Shown: in pieces, positions 1-6,690 of the stretch
Position numbering within the stretch: position 1 is the first letter of the stretch
How the letters are laid out: every line of letters starts with the position of its first letter
Assembly: GCA_964476505.1 (NCBI GenBank)
Contig: CAYZAW010000021.1
Span: forward strand, 1 to 34,619
Length of the DNA: 34,619 bases
Direction: 5' to 3'
Source of the DNA: CAYZAW01 sp964476505
GTDB taxonomy: Bacteria; Bacillota; Clostridia; Christensenellales; CAG-138
Translations under genes and position numbers: made by a program
The notes under the pieces: generated by a model
What the model saw: only the letters and a program-made list of their open reading frames with translations
What the model was told of the DNA's origin: nothing
Database searches by the model: none

Positions 1-2204
1 TCGTTGGCGACTGCCTTGGTAAATACCATCCCCACGGAGACAGCTCCGTATACGACGCTATGGTGCGTATGGCGCAAGGCTTCAATATGCGTGCGCCGCT
101 TTGCGACGGGCACGGCAATTTCGGTTCCGTGGACGGGGACTGTGCCGCTGCCATGCGTTACACGGAGGCGCGAATGACGCCGCTTGCCATGGAGCTGTTG
201 CGGGATATCCAGAAGGACACCGTGCCCTTCCGCTACAATTTTGACGATACCTTGCAGGAGCCGGACTTGCTGCCGGGTCGATTCCCCAACCTGTTGGTCA
301 ATGGCGCTTCTGGCATTGCGGTAGGGCTTGCCACCAACATCCCGCCCCATAACTTGGGGGAGACCATTGACGCTACGGTTGCCATGATCGACGATCCGGA
401 CATTTCGCTTTCCGCACTCATGCAGTACATTCCCGCGCCGGATTTTCCAACGGGCGGGTATTTGATATGGTCGGACGAAGTCCAAAAAACCTACGAAACA
501 GGCCGCGGCAAGCTCATCATGCGGGCAAAGACCCACTTTGAGGAGCAGAAAAACGGCAAAACCTTCATAGTGATTACGGAGATTCCCTATCAGGTGAACA
601 AGGCTGCCATGCTGGAAAAAATACTGGCGGTCACGCAGGAAAAGAAGCTGCTGTTCGCCGGCATTTCCGATATCCGGGACGAGAGCGATCGCAGCGGCAT
701 GCGGGCGGTAATAGAGGTCAAAAAGGATGCCGACCCAGAAAAGCTTTTAAACTATCTGTATAAATACTCCGACCTGCAATGCACCTTCGGTGCAAACATC
801 GTAGCCATAGCGGGCGGCAAGCCCATGCAAATGGGTTTGATTGAGATACTGCGGCACTATATTGCCCACCAGAAAAACGTGGTGACCCGGCGTACCAAGT
901 ACGAATTGGAGACCGCCAAAAAGCGGGAGCATATTTTGGCGGGCTTGATGGTAGTAGTAAACAACATGGACGCGGTTGTGGCGTTGATACGCCGCAGCAA
1001 ATCCCCCAAGGAAGCCAAAACCGGCCTTATGGAGACCTTCAAGCTGTCTGAAATACAGGCGCAGGCCATCCTAGACCTCAGGCTCCAGCGCCTGACCAAC
1101 CTAGAGGTGCTGGCAATCGAGCAGGAGTATAAAAACACTGTTGCGCTCATCAAAAAGCTGGAGGCGATACTGGCTTCGGAAAAGAAGCTGATGGCGCTCA
1201 TCAAATCCGAGCTGTTGGAGATTCGGGAAAAATATGCCGACCCGCGCCGTACCGAGATCATCCGCGCGGAAGCCACCATCACCGTTGCCGAGGAGGACTT
1301 AAAGGTGGTGGAGGACGTTACGGTGATTCTCTGCGAAGGGCTAAAGGTGCGGCGTATCCCCACCCGCAGCTACAATCCGGACGCGCCCATGGAGGATATC
1401 CCGCTGCACCGGTTCGACATGCAAACCAACCAGCGCCTGCGGCTGTTTACCCAGCTTGGCAACTGCTTTACCCTTGCTGTGGAGGACATACCGGAAACCC
1501 GGCAAACAGGCCGCGCGGCAAACCTTGCGGCGCTTCTCTCCTTTGAGGAAGGGGAGAAAATCGTAACCGCCATGCCGGAAAACAACGAGGGCTTGCTGTA
1601 CTTTATCACCGCGCAGGGCATGGTAAAATGCACGGAGGCTGCCCAGTATGCAACCAAGAACAAGCGCATTGCCGCCATCCCCTTAAAGGAGGGGGATACG
1701 CTTTTGTCTGTTGTCACCCCCAAGGAGGAAACCATGCTGATCGTTTCCGAGCGGGGCATGAGCATACGCTTCCGGTTGGATACGGTGCCTGTAATGGGCC
1801 GCATTGCAAGCGGCGTAAAATGTATGAAGCTGGAAGCGGGCGACCGGGTATTATCCGCACTGCAAACCCCCAACACGGGCGAGATACTGGTGATTACCGA
1901 TCGCGGCTACGCCAAGCGCAGCCTGATGTTTGATTATGAGCTGCAAAACCGCAACGGCAAGGGCTTGAGAACCATCGACTTTAAAAAGAACGGCTCCAAC
2001 GGCACAAGGCTTGCCGCCGTGTTCCATGTGCCTGCCCCCTTCGATTTTGTGGTGGTCCAGCGCCACGGCACGCGCACGGAATGCAATACCGGCGCTGTTC
2101 GCATCGAGCAGCGCGCGTCCAAGGGGAGCCCGCTTGTGATGGTGATGCTGGATGACGATGTGATCAAAGCATTTGTGAAGGGAGAACCGGGCGAGGATGA
2201 GTAA
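1..2204 (+). CDS. gyrA: DNA gyrase (or topoisomerase IV) subunit A, 5'-truncated
   Basis: Breakage-reunion subunit of a type IIA topoisomerase, acting with a GyrB/ParE ATPase to pass one DNA duplex through another. The open frame runs in from the left edge (first full codon at base 3), so the N-terminus is missing. The winged-helix core is plain: GKYHPHGDSSVYD, with Ser and Asp at the usual quinolone-resistance positions (codons at 42 and 54), then RYTEARM, whose Tyr codon at 159-161 is the DNA-linking tyrosine. The PNLLVNGASGIAVG segment and a beta-pinwheel C-terminal domain follow. The element aligning with the GyrA box reads QNRNGKG near base 1950 instead of Q-x-R-G-G-K/R-G, so gyrase versus topo IV is not settled. 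The stop overlaps the next gene by 8 bases, implying coupled translation. Confidence 0.93.
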   Translation, partial: VGDCLGKYHPHGDSSVYDAMVRMAQGFNMRAPLCDGHGNFGSVDGDCAAAMRYTEARMTPLAMELLRDIQKDTVPFRYNFDDTLQEPDLLPGRFPNLLVNGASGIAVGLATNIPPHNLGETIDATVAMIDDPDISLSALMQYIPAPDFPTGGYLIWSDEVQKTYETGRGKLIMRAKTHFEEQKNGKTFIVITEIPYQVNKAAMLEKILAVTQEKKLLFAGISDIRDESDRSGMRAVIEVKKDADPEKLLNYLYKYSDLQCTFGANIVAIAGGKPMQMGLIEILRHYIAHQKNVVTRRTKYELETAKKREHILAGLMVVVNNMDAVVALIRRSKSPKEAKTGLMETFKLSEIQAQAILDLRLQRLTNLEVLAIEQEYKNTVALIKKLEAILASEKKLMALIKSELLEIREKYADPRRTEIIRAEATITVAEEDLKVVEDVTVILCEGLKVRRIPTRSYNPDAPMEDIPLHRFDMQTNQRLRLFTQLGNCFTLAVEDIPETRQTGRAANLAALLSFEEGEKIVTAMPENNEGLLYFITAQGMVKCTEAAQYATKNKRIAAIPLKEGDTLLSVVTPKEETMLIVSERGMSIRFRLDTVPVMGRIASGVKCMKLEAGDRVLSALQTPNTGEILVITDRGYAKRSLMFDYELQNRNGKGLRTIDFKKNGSNGTRLAAVFHVPAPFDFVVVQRHGTRTECNTGAVRIEQRASKGSPLVMVMLDDDVIKAFVKGEPGEDE

Positions 2205-2376
2205 AACGCTGTACAAGTGCAAGGAAGGCAAAATGATTTGCGGGGTGTGCAAGGGCGTGGCAGAGTATTTTGACGTTGACCCGTCCATTGTACGCATTGT
2301 ATGGGGCGTGCTGGCGTTTACCTTTGTAGGGCTTGTTGCGTATATCGTGGCGGCATGCGTGTTGCCGGAAAAGTGA
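2197..2376 (+). CDS. PspC-domain small membrane protein
   Basis: A 59-residue protein. The N-terminal half carries the PspC pattern: a short basic/Cys stretch (LYKCKEGKMICGVCKGVAEY), then FDVDPSIVRIVW. The second half is one hydrophobic segment (about residues 34-55). PspC domains are known from phage-shock membrane-stress proteins and from many one-domain Firmicute proteins of unknown role; a stress or envelope role here is inference only. The ATG lies inside the end of the gyrase gene (ATGAGTAA overlap), which points to translational coupling. GGGCGAGG just upstream is a modest ribosome binding site. It looks complete. Confidence 0.85.
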   Translation: MSKTLYKCKEGKMICGVCKGVAEYFDVDPSIVRIVWGVLAFTFVGLVAYIVAACVLPEK

Positions 2377-2431
2377 CATACTAGCCTGCACAGGTGCATA
2401 TATTGCTGTAAACGCAAAAGGAGCAGCAGCA

Positions 2432-3049
2432 ATGGATGCACAATGGGAAAACAACCGGGTCGCCGTGTCGGGTTGGGTGCAGGAAGCGCCCATATACAGC
2501 CATACCTTGTATGGCGAGGCTTTCTTTACAATGCTGTTGGCGGTGCCGCGGCTTTCCGGCGCGGAGGACGTTCTGCCGGTAACCTTTGGGGAGCGAACGG
2601 TAGCCGCCATTCCGGAGGCGGGAGAAGCGCTTTCCATTATTGGTCAACTGCGCTCCTACAACCGGCATGAGGGCGGAAAAAGCCGTTTGGTGGTAACGCT
2701 GTTTGCAAGGCGTATCGCGTTGCAGCCGGAGGACGAGGCATTTGAAAACAACGTGGAGCTAACGGGCTATGTGTGTAAGCCGCCTATCTACCGCACCACG
2801 CCGTTCTTGCGGGAGATCACCGATCTTTTGGTCGCGGTGAACCGCTCCTACCACAAGTCGGACTACCTGCCCGTGATCGCGTGGGGGCGAAACGCCCGGT
2901 ACGCGGCGGGACTTTCGGTGGGAACGAGGGTCAGGGTTTCGGGGCGCATCCAAAGCCGTGTGTATCAAAAAATGCTGGAAAGCGGAGAGACGCAGCAGCG
3001 CACGGTGTATGAGGTTTCCGCCACCACCATTACGGAGATAGAAGAATAA
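2432..3049 (+). CDS. two-OB-fold single-stranded DNA-binding-like protein
   Basis: About 205 residues. ATG 2432 is chosen over an upstream ATG at 2333 because AAAAGGAG sits directly before it and the upstream stretch overlaps the PspC gene. Two tandem repeats of an SSB-type OB fold are visible. One starts at NRVAVSGWVQEAPIYSHT and ends near RLVVTLFARRI; the other starts at ENNVELTGYVCKPPIYRT, has the LPVIAWGRNA strand typical of SSB proteins, and ends with VGTRVRVSGRIQSRVYQK. Canonical bacterial SSB has a single OB fold and an acidic DDxIPF-like tail; here the tail ends in TEIEE and lacks that motif. It is therefore more likely an SSB or PriB-like paralogue than the main SSB. It is the last gene of the gyrase unit, before a strong terminator. 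Confidence 0.8.
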   Translation: MDAQWENNRVAVSGWVQEAPIYSHTLYGEAFFTMLLAVPRLSGAEDVLPVTFGERTVAAIPEAGEALSIIGQLRSYNRHEGGKSRLVVTLFARRIALQPEDEAFENNVELTGYVCKPPIYRTTPFLREITDLLVAVNRSYHKSDYLPVIAWGRNARYAAGLSVGTRVRVSGRIQSRVYQKMLESGETQQRTVYEVSATTITEIEE

Positions 3050-3050
3050 A

Positions 3051-3086
3051 GAAAGGGCAGGGCGTTATATTACGCCCTGCCCTTTC
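3051..3086 (+). terminator. perfect 15-bp hairpin, probably bidirectional terminator
   Basis: Arms 3051-3065 and 3072-3086 are exact reverse complements around the loop TATATT, one base after the SSB-like stop codon. The 3' side ends in CCCTTTCCTATT, and the opposite strand ends in CTTTCTTTATTC, so it could stop transcripts from both the gyrase unit and the - strand SpoIIP gene. Confidence 0.85.
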
Positions 3087-3247
3087 CTATTGGTTGATAA
3101 AATCTATCAAAAGTGGCGACATGTGCGTCACTTTTGACACCGCGCGATTTGCATGGCCGACAAACGATTTATCGTTCGAGGCCGCAGTAAATCGAGAAAT
3201 CCTGCCACAGCAGACCTCAACGAAATGGTTTAATATTTCGTCGAATT
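3087..3247. repeat. structured intergenic segment, possible dispersed repeat
   Basis: A gene-free stretch with three consecutive inverted repeats: TTGATA/TATCAA, then TCAAAAGTG/CACTTTTGA, then AACGAT/ATCGTT. The remaining part is A/T-richer than the flanking genes. A + strand frame crosses it and continues antisense into SpoIIP. The peptide in the first half (for example VNREILPQQTSTKWFNISS) resembles, from memory, spurious hypothetical proteins seen in Firmicute intergenic repeats. Only one copy is in the window, so the repeat status is inference. Confidence 0.35.
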
Positions 3248-4474
3248 TTACAACCCGGCGTGCCTTGCAATGCCTGCGGCAAGAGGAACGGTGGCATTTA
3301 ATGCGTCCTCCATGTAATTGTAATTATCCCCAACCTCCACCAGCAGGCATTTACTGGACATATGCTGGTTGTAGCGGTTGGTTTTATCCGGCATGGAGCG
3401 CATCAACCCAGGGTATAGGCTGTTCAGGTCTGTCATAATAGAGGAGGCCAGCGCGTTATTGCTTTCGTAATCCGGCGCGGGTATAAAGCCTACGCCCTTA
3501 CCGATCACAAACATCATCCGTGCGCATTCCTTGCCGTCTACATCCACATAACTGCGGCTGCTGCCAGCGTCCCGGTGCACGTCAATGAACATTTGTATGG
3601 ACGGGTAGCTGTTCTTATAAGCCTGCATGGTCACCTCCGAGCGGTTGTACGCATAGCTGTTGGGAGAGTGATCCGTAGCGTCGTGAATGACCACATAGCC
3701 GTATGCCTCTAATTGATCGGCAAGAGACTGCCCCACCAGTATCACGTTGCGCTTGGGGTCTTTGCTTCTCCAACCGCTGTCGTCATAGGAATACTTTTTC
3801 GTGGCAGTGTAGGATTCGTCCGTATGCGTTTGGTATATTAAAATTTCTGGCTGCCGGCCTTCGCCGGCTGTGATCACACCGCTATTTGTTTTTTGCCGGG
3901 CGGAGACCACCGCGCCCGCCTGAATGATGGCCTTGGACTTTTTACCGCTGACCACCAGAGAATTTACATTGCCGTAAATAGAGCCGGTGCCCGCATAAAT
4001 ATTAAAGCTGGAGACCGTGCTGCCCTCCGCCACCTTAAAGGTGCATTTGCGATTGTTCAGCTCTACAGTGCCGATGCTTCCCTGATAGACCGAGGCGTTG
4101 CCCCGGCTGGCGATTTTCAGCCAGCCGCAGTAGGAGCCGGGGTTCAGTATCAGCGTGGATTTATTGTATTTTTCCAGCAGGTCGATGCCGCCAACCTCTC
4201 CGGAAACCGTTACGTTGCACTTGGCAAAGGTGACTTTATCCACCTGATTACCCAGAGAATCCGCAAAGGCAGCCACCACCCGGCTCTTGGAATCACGGGT
4301 CAGGGTAATGACGGGAAGCGGGCCGGTATACACCTCGTATTCCAGCGTGTCCCCTTTATAAACAGAGCAAATGCCATCGGTCACAACGATGTTGTAATCC
4401 GTTGCGGCAGTGGCGCTGGATAACGGCAGCAAAAGCATCAGAACCGCCAGCGTCAATGCGATCATTCTTTTCAT
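3248..4474 (-). CDS. spoIIP: stage II sporulation protein P (SpoIIP)-like cell-wall hydrolase
   Basis: 408 residues from ATG 4474, which is preceded by AGGAGGT; a longer frame to 4549 lacks a binding site. A signal peptide (MKRMIALTLAVLMLLLPLSS) targets it to the envelope. The C-terminal half shows the SpoIIP domain: YQTHTDESY (about residue 217), DVHRDA (about 298) and LVEVGDNYNYMEDALN (about 379), holding the conserved His and Glu residues. SpoIIP is known to act with SpoIID as amidase/endopeptidase that thins septal peptidoglycan during engulfment. The region from about 30 to 200 looks beta-rich and repetitive (Gly/Val/Asn/Ser with regular alternation) and differs from the usual membrane-anchored linker. 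The gene is monocistronic and marks the host as a likely spore former. Confidence 0.87.
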   Translation of the reverse strand: MKRMIALTLAVLMLLLPLSSATAATDYNIVVTDGICSVYKGDTLEYEVYTGPLPVITLTRDSKSRVVAAFADSLGNQVDKVTFAKCNVTVSGEVGGIDLLEKYNKSTLILNPGSYCGWLKIASRGNASVYQGSIGTVELNNRKCTFKVAEGSTVSSFNIYAGTGSIYGNVNSLVVSGKKSKAIIQAGAVVSARQKTNSGVITAGEGRQPEILIYQTHTDESYTATKKYSYDDSGWRSKDPKRNVILVGQSLADQLEAYGYVVIHDATDHSPNSYAYNRSEVTMQAYKNSYPSIQMFIDVHRDAGSSRSYVDVDGKECARMMFVIGKGVGFIPAPDYESNNALASSIMTDLNSLYPGLMRSMPDKTNRYNQHMSSKCLLVEVGDNYNYMEDALNATVPLAAGIARHAGL

Positions 4475-4532
4475 GCAAGTACCTCCTGTGGGCTGTTTTG
4501 CGGCACACCATGCCGCAGACGTTGTTTTTGCA

Positions 4533-4541
4533 ATTATACCA
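4533..4541 (-). promoter_or_regulatory. extended -10 promoter for spoIIP
   Basis: The minus strand reads TGGTATAAT, a perfect -10 with TGn extension, about 60 bases before the start. The -35 is weak. No clear sigma-E, F or G match was found. A 7-bp hairpin (4499-4517) lies between it and the ribosome binding site. Confidence 0.4.
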
Positions 4542-4600
4542 TTTTTCACGGGTCGGTCTGTGTCTATTCTGTTAATTCAGGGGAAATGCAAAAGAATTTA

Positions 4601-4637
4601 AAAGAAAAAAGCCTGCCGCACGGCGTATAGCAGGCTT
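4601..4637 (-). terminator. intrinsic terminator of the hydrolase gene
   Basis: Minus-strand hairpin AAGCCTGC / GCAGGCTT (4630-4637 and 4609-4616) followed by TTTTTTCTTTTAAA. It sits 24 bases after the stop of the pectin-acetylesterase-like gene. Confidence 0.85.
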
Positions 4638-4661
4638 AGAGGGTATTTTGCAGCAGTGCGA

Positions 4662-5792
4662 TTATAATAGGTGCAGCCCAACATCGTACACCTGCCCGCA
4701 AACAGCGTCGTACAGCCATTTGGCGGGTGTTACGTTGTCTATATCTGTTTTATGGAAGGAATCGGTGCTTAGAATACAGTGCCGGGTGCCGGTTTTAACG
4801 CCCTTTTCCCGGCAGGCGTGTATGTATACGCCAAACTGCGGGTCGATCTTTTTCAGCGCTTTTACATGCTGCTTTAATGCGATGCAAAACGCCTCGCAAT
4901 CCGCCTTGGTGATCTGATGATTCAGCACATCGCGGCGGATATCGTTTGTTAATGTGGTCAAAAGATAGTCCTGATTGCTGCATATGAACAGGCAGCGGAT
5001 ATCACGATGCGCCGCCTTCATATAACGGAACAAGTCCGCCATCAAATCGTCCGTCTGTACGGCGTTTGCCAAGGAAGCGTTGGCGTTCCACAGCTTTCTT
5101 ACAACGCCCTTCCAACCGTTCCAAGGCAAAAACGATGCGTCCGCGCAAAGGGTCACGTCCTTGCAGGCAGGATATGCAGTTAAGATCTCTCCCGTGTGGG
5201 CTGCCGCGCCAAAGCCGCCCGCGCTGCTGCCCGCGATCAATAGTTGCTCCGGGTTGGGAAAATGCGCTTGTATTACCTGCAGGCTCTTTTCAAAATTGCG
5301 CTGTCCGGCAAACAACATCTGCTGTTGCCTGCCCAGCCGGTCGGTATATAGAAGCGCGCCGTTTCCAACGTGAAAGTCGCCTGTGGCGTAGGTGATCATG
5401 GCAACGTTCCAATCGCAAAAGGGGTTATCCTTACGGCGGCTGAACAAGCCCTTGCCGTTCTCAAAGGATAAGCCGAACTCGCTGACAGCGCTCATATCCG
5501 GAATGTAAAGCCCTGTCTCCTTGTTGGCGAGCGCTTCCAATGAAACGGGCTTGGCAGCGGAAGCAGCGCTCCAAACAACGCCGCCGCCGATAAAGAAGAT
5601 CAGCAGGCGATCAGAAGCGCCCTTACGCAGGTACATGCAGTTTTGTGTGCCGTTGGAGCAAACGCTGCCGGACAGGGGAACGCGGTACAAAACCCCCGGC
5701 TGCATCGCCTGCCCCGTATACGGTGTTGAGGGCTTAGTGACGGCAATGGTGGCCTTTACGGTAAGGTCTAAAAGCTTTTCGGTTATTTTCAT
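4662..5792 (-). CDS. Notum / pectin-acetylesterase-like alpha/beta hydrolase
   Basis: 376 residues from ATG 5792, preceded by GGAGAG; the longer frame to 5870 runs into a terminator and is rejected. It shows the plan of the pectinacetylesterase/Notum family (CE13-like): FFIGGGVVWS near residue 70 for the oxyanion hole, the nucleophile elbow IAGSSAGGFGAA near 188, a likely acidic residue in CSNQDYLL near 275, and a likely catalytic His in STDSFHKTD near 345. The family removes acetyl or acyl esters. Pectin is the textbook substrate of plant members, but bacterial members are little studied and the substrate here is unknown. I see no signal peptide or lipobox, so it may act in the cytoplasm on imported oligosaccharides or a non-carbohydrate ester. 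It stands alone with its own terminator. Confidence 0.78.
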   Translation of the reverse strand: MKITEKLLDLTVKATIAVTKPSTPYTGQAMQPGVLYRVPLSGSVCSNGTQNCMYLRKGASDRLLIFFIGGGVVWSAASAAKPVSLEALANKETGLYIPDMSAVSEFGLSFENGKGLFSRRKDNPFCDWNVAMITYATGDFHVGNGALLYTDRLGRQQQMLFAGQRNFEKSLQVIQAHFPNPEQLLIAGSSAGGFGAAAHTGEILTAYPACKDVTLCADASFLPWNGWKGVVRKLWNANASLANAVQTDDLMADLFRYMKAAHRDIRCLFICSNQDYLLTTLTNDIRRDVLNHQITKADCEAFCIALKQHVKALKKIDPQFGVYIHACREKGVKTGTRHCILSTDSFHKTDIDNVTPAKWLYDAVCGQVYDVGLHLL

Positions 5793-5854
5793 GGATATCT
5801 CTCCTATACAGATAAGCTTATTACAGCACATTTTTAAATAAATATCCACTATAA

Positions 5855-5882
5855 ACGAAAAGCCGCCCATATCGGCGGCTTT
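5855..5882 (-). terminator. intrinsic terminator after the nitroreductase
   Basis: AAAGCCGCC / GGCGGCTTT (5859-5867, 5874-5882) around CATAT. On the minus strand the hairpin is followed by TTTTCGTTT, 15 bases after the nitroreductase stop. It ends the uvrB-uvrA-nitroreductase unit. Confidence 0.85.
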
Positions 5883-5897
5883 GAAGGATGCTCTCTT

Positions 5898-6677
5898 CTA
5901 TTGTTCTTGCACCGGATATGCCGGAATCGTTACCTGCGGCGCTTGGGGCGGCTGTGCCGCAAAGCGGTATAGGCCGTTTTCCTCTTCCCACGTGCCTGTT
6001 ACGCCGCAATGCGCCGCACCAAGCTCTATGTGCAGCATGGCAATGCCGATGTTCAGCCTGCCGTAGCCGTGGGCGTTGCCCGTGGAAATCACGTTAATGG
6101 CGTTTTCGTTCGGTAGGAATTTCCAATTTTGCGCATTCACGGCGGAGGGAGCGCGCCTTGCACATTCCAGCGCGCGCTGCTGCCAGTCCGGCAAGGCCAA
6201 CAACTGTTCTCTTGTCATGCCGGTCAAAACATCCAAGCTCTTGCGCGGGCGGGCGGTATAGCGCTCCGCCGGTTCGCCAAGCGGCGTAATGCAAACGATC
6301 CCCTCGTCCTCCGCCAAGTCGATGGCGGCAAACACTTCTTTTTTATTGAAAATGCCAAGCCAGCAGGTGCCAAGCCCTAAGGCGGTGGCTTCCAGTACGA
6401 AGGCCTCGCCCATGTAGCCGATCAGATGCGCCGGGGTATCCTCCTTGGCAATGAACGCGGCAAAGGCGTTGGTGCCTGTGACCCGCCCCATGCCTAAAAA
6501 CACGGGAGCAAATACCTTTGAACTTTCGGCAATCACAATGCGCACGCCGCCGGTGGAAAGCTGTGCCGCCGTTTCCCGGAGGGAGTCTAATTCCTCGGGG
6601 GCGGGGCTTGCCGCATACTTGCGCACCGCAAAGCGGGAGGAAACCGCAGAAAACCACCGTTCCATCTGAAATGCCAT
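5898..6677 (-). CDS. single-chain TM1586-type nitroreductase
   Basis: 259 residues, start set by GGAGGG before ATG 6677. Nitroreductases are FMN flavoproteins that usually dimerise. Here the two half-signatures are spread along one chain: SSRFAVRKY (residues 13-21) and, in the second half, ARRAPSAVNAQNWKF (about 192-206), the kind of motif normally near the N-terminus. That is the layout of the putative TM nitroreductase family (PF14512), an internally duplicated, pseudo-dimeric form. GYMGEAFVLEATALGLGTCW is the central helix common to all nitroreductases. The substrate is unknown. The gene follows uvrA by 13 bases and precedes a terminator, so it is the distal gene of the excision-repair unit. 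A link to oxidative or nitro-compound damage is only suggested by position. Confidence 0.85.
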   Translation of the reverse strand: MAFQMERWFSAVSSRFAVRKYAASPAPEELDSLRETAAQLSTGGVRIVIAESSKVFAPVFLGMGRVTGTNAFAAFIAKEDTPAHLIGYMGEAFVLEATALGLGTCWLGIFNKKEVFAAIDLAEDEGIVCITPLGEPAERYTARPRKSLDVLTGMTREQLLALPDWQQRALECARRAPSAVNAQNWKFLPNENAINVISTGNAHGYGRLNIGIAMLHIELGAAHCGVTGTWEEENGLYRFAAQPPQAPQVTIPAYPVQEQ

Positions 6678-6690
6678 AGGAAAACCCTCC

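Noticed and set aside
3094..3438. 114-residue + strand frame between the terminator and spoIIP
   Set aside because: It has no ribosome binding site, starts in the hairpin region and its second half is antisense to the conserved end of SpoIIP.
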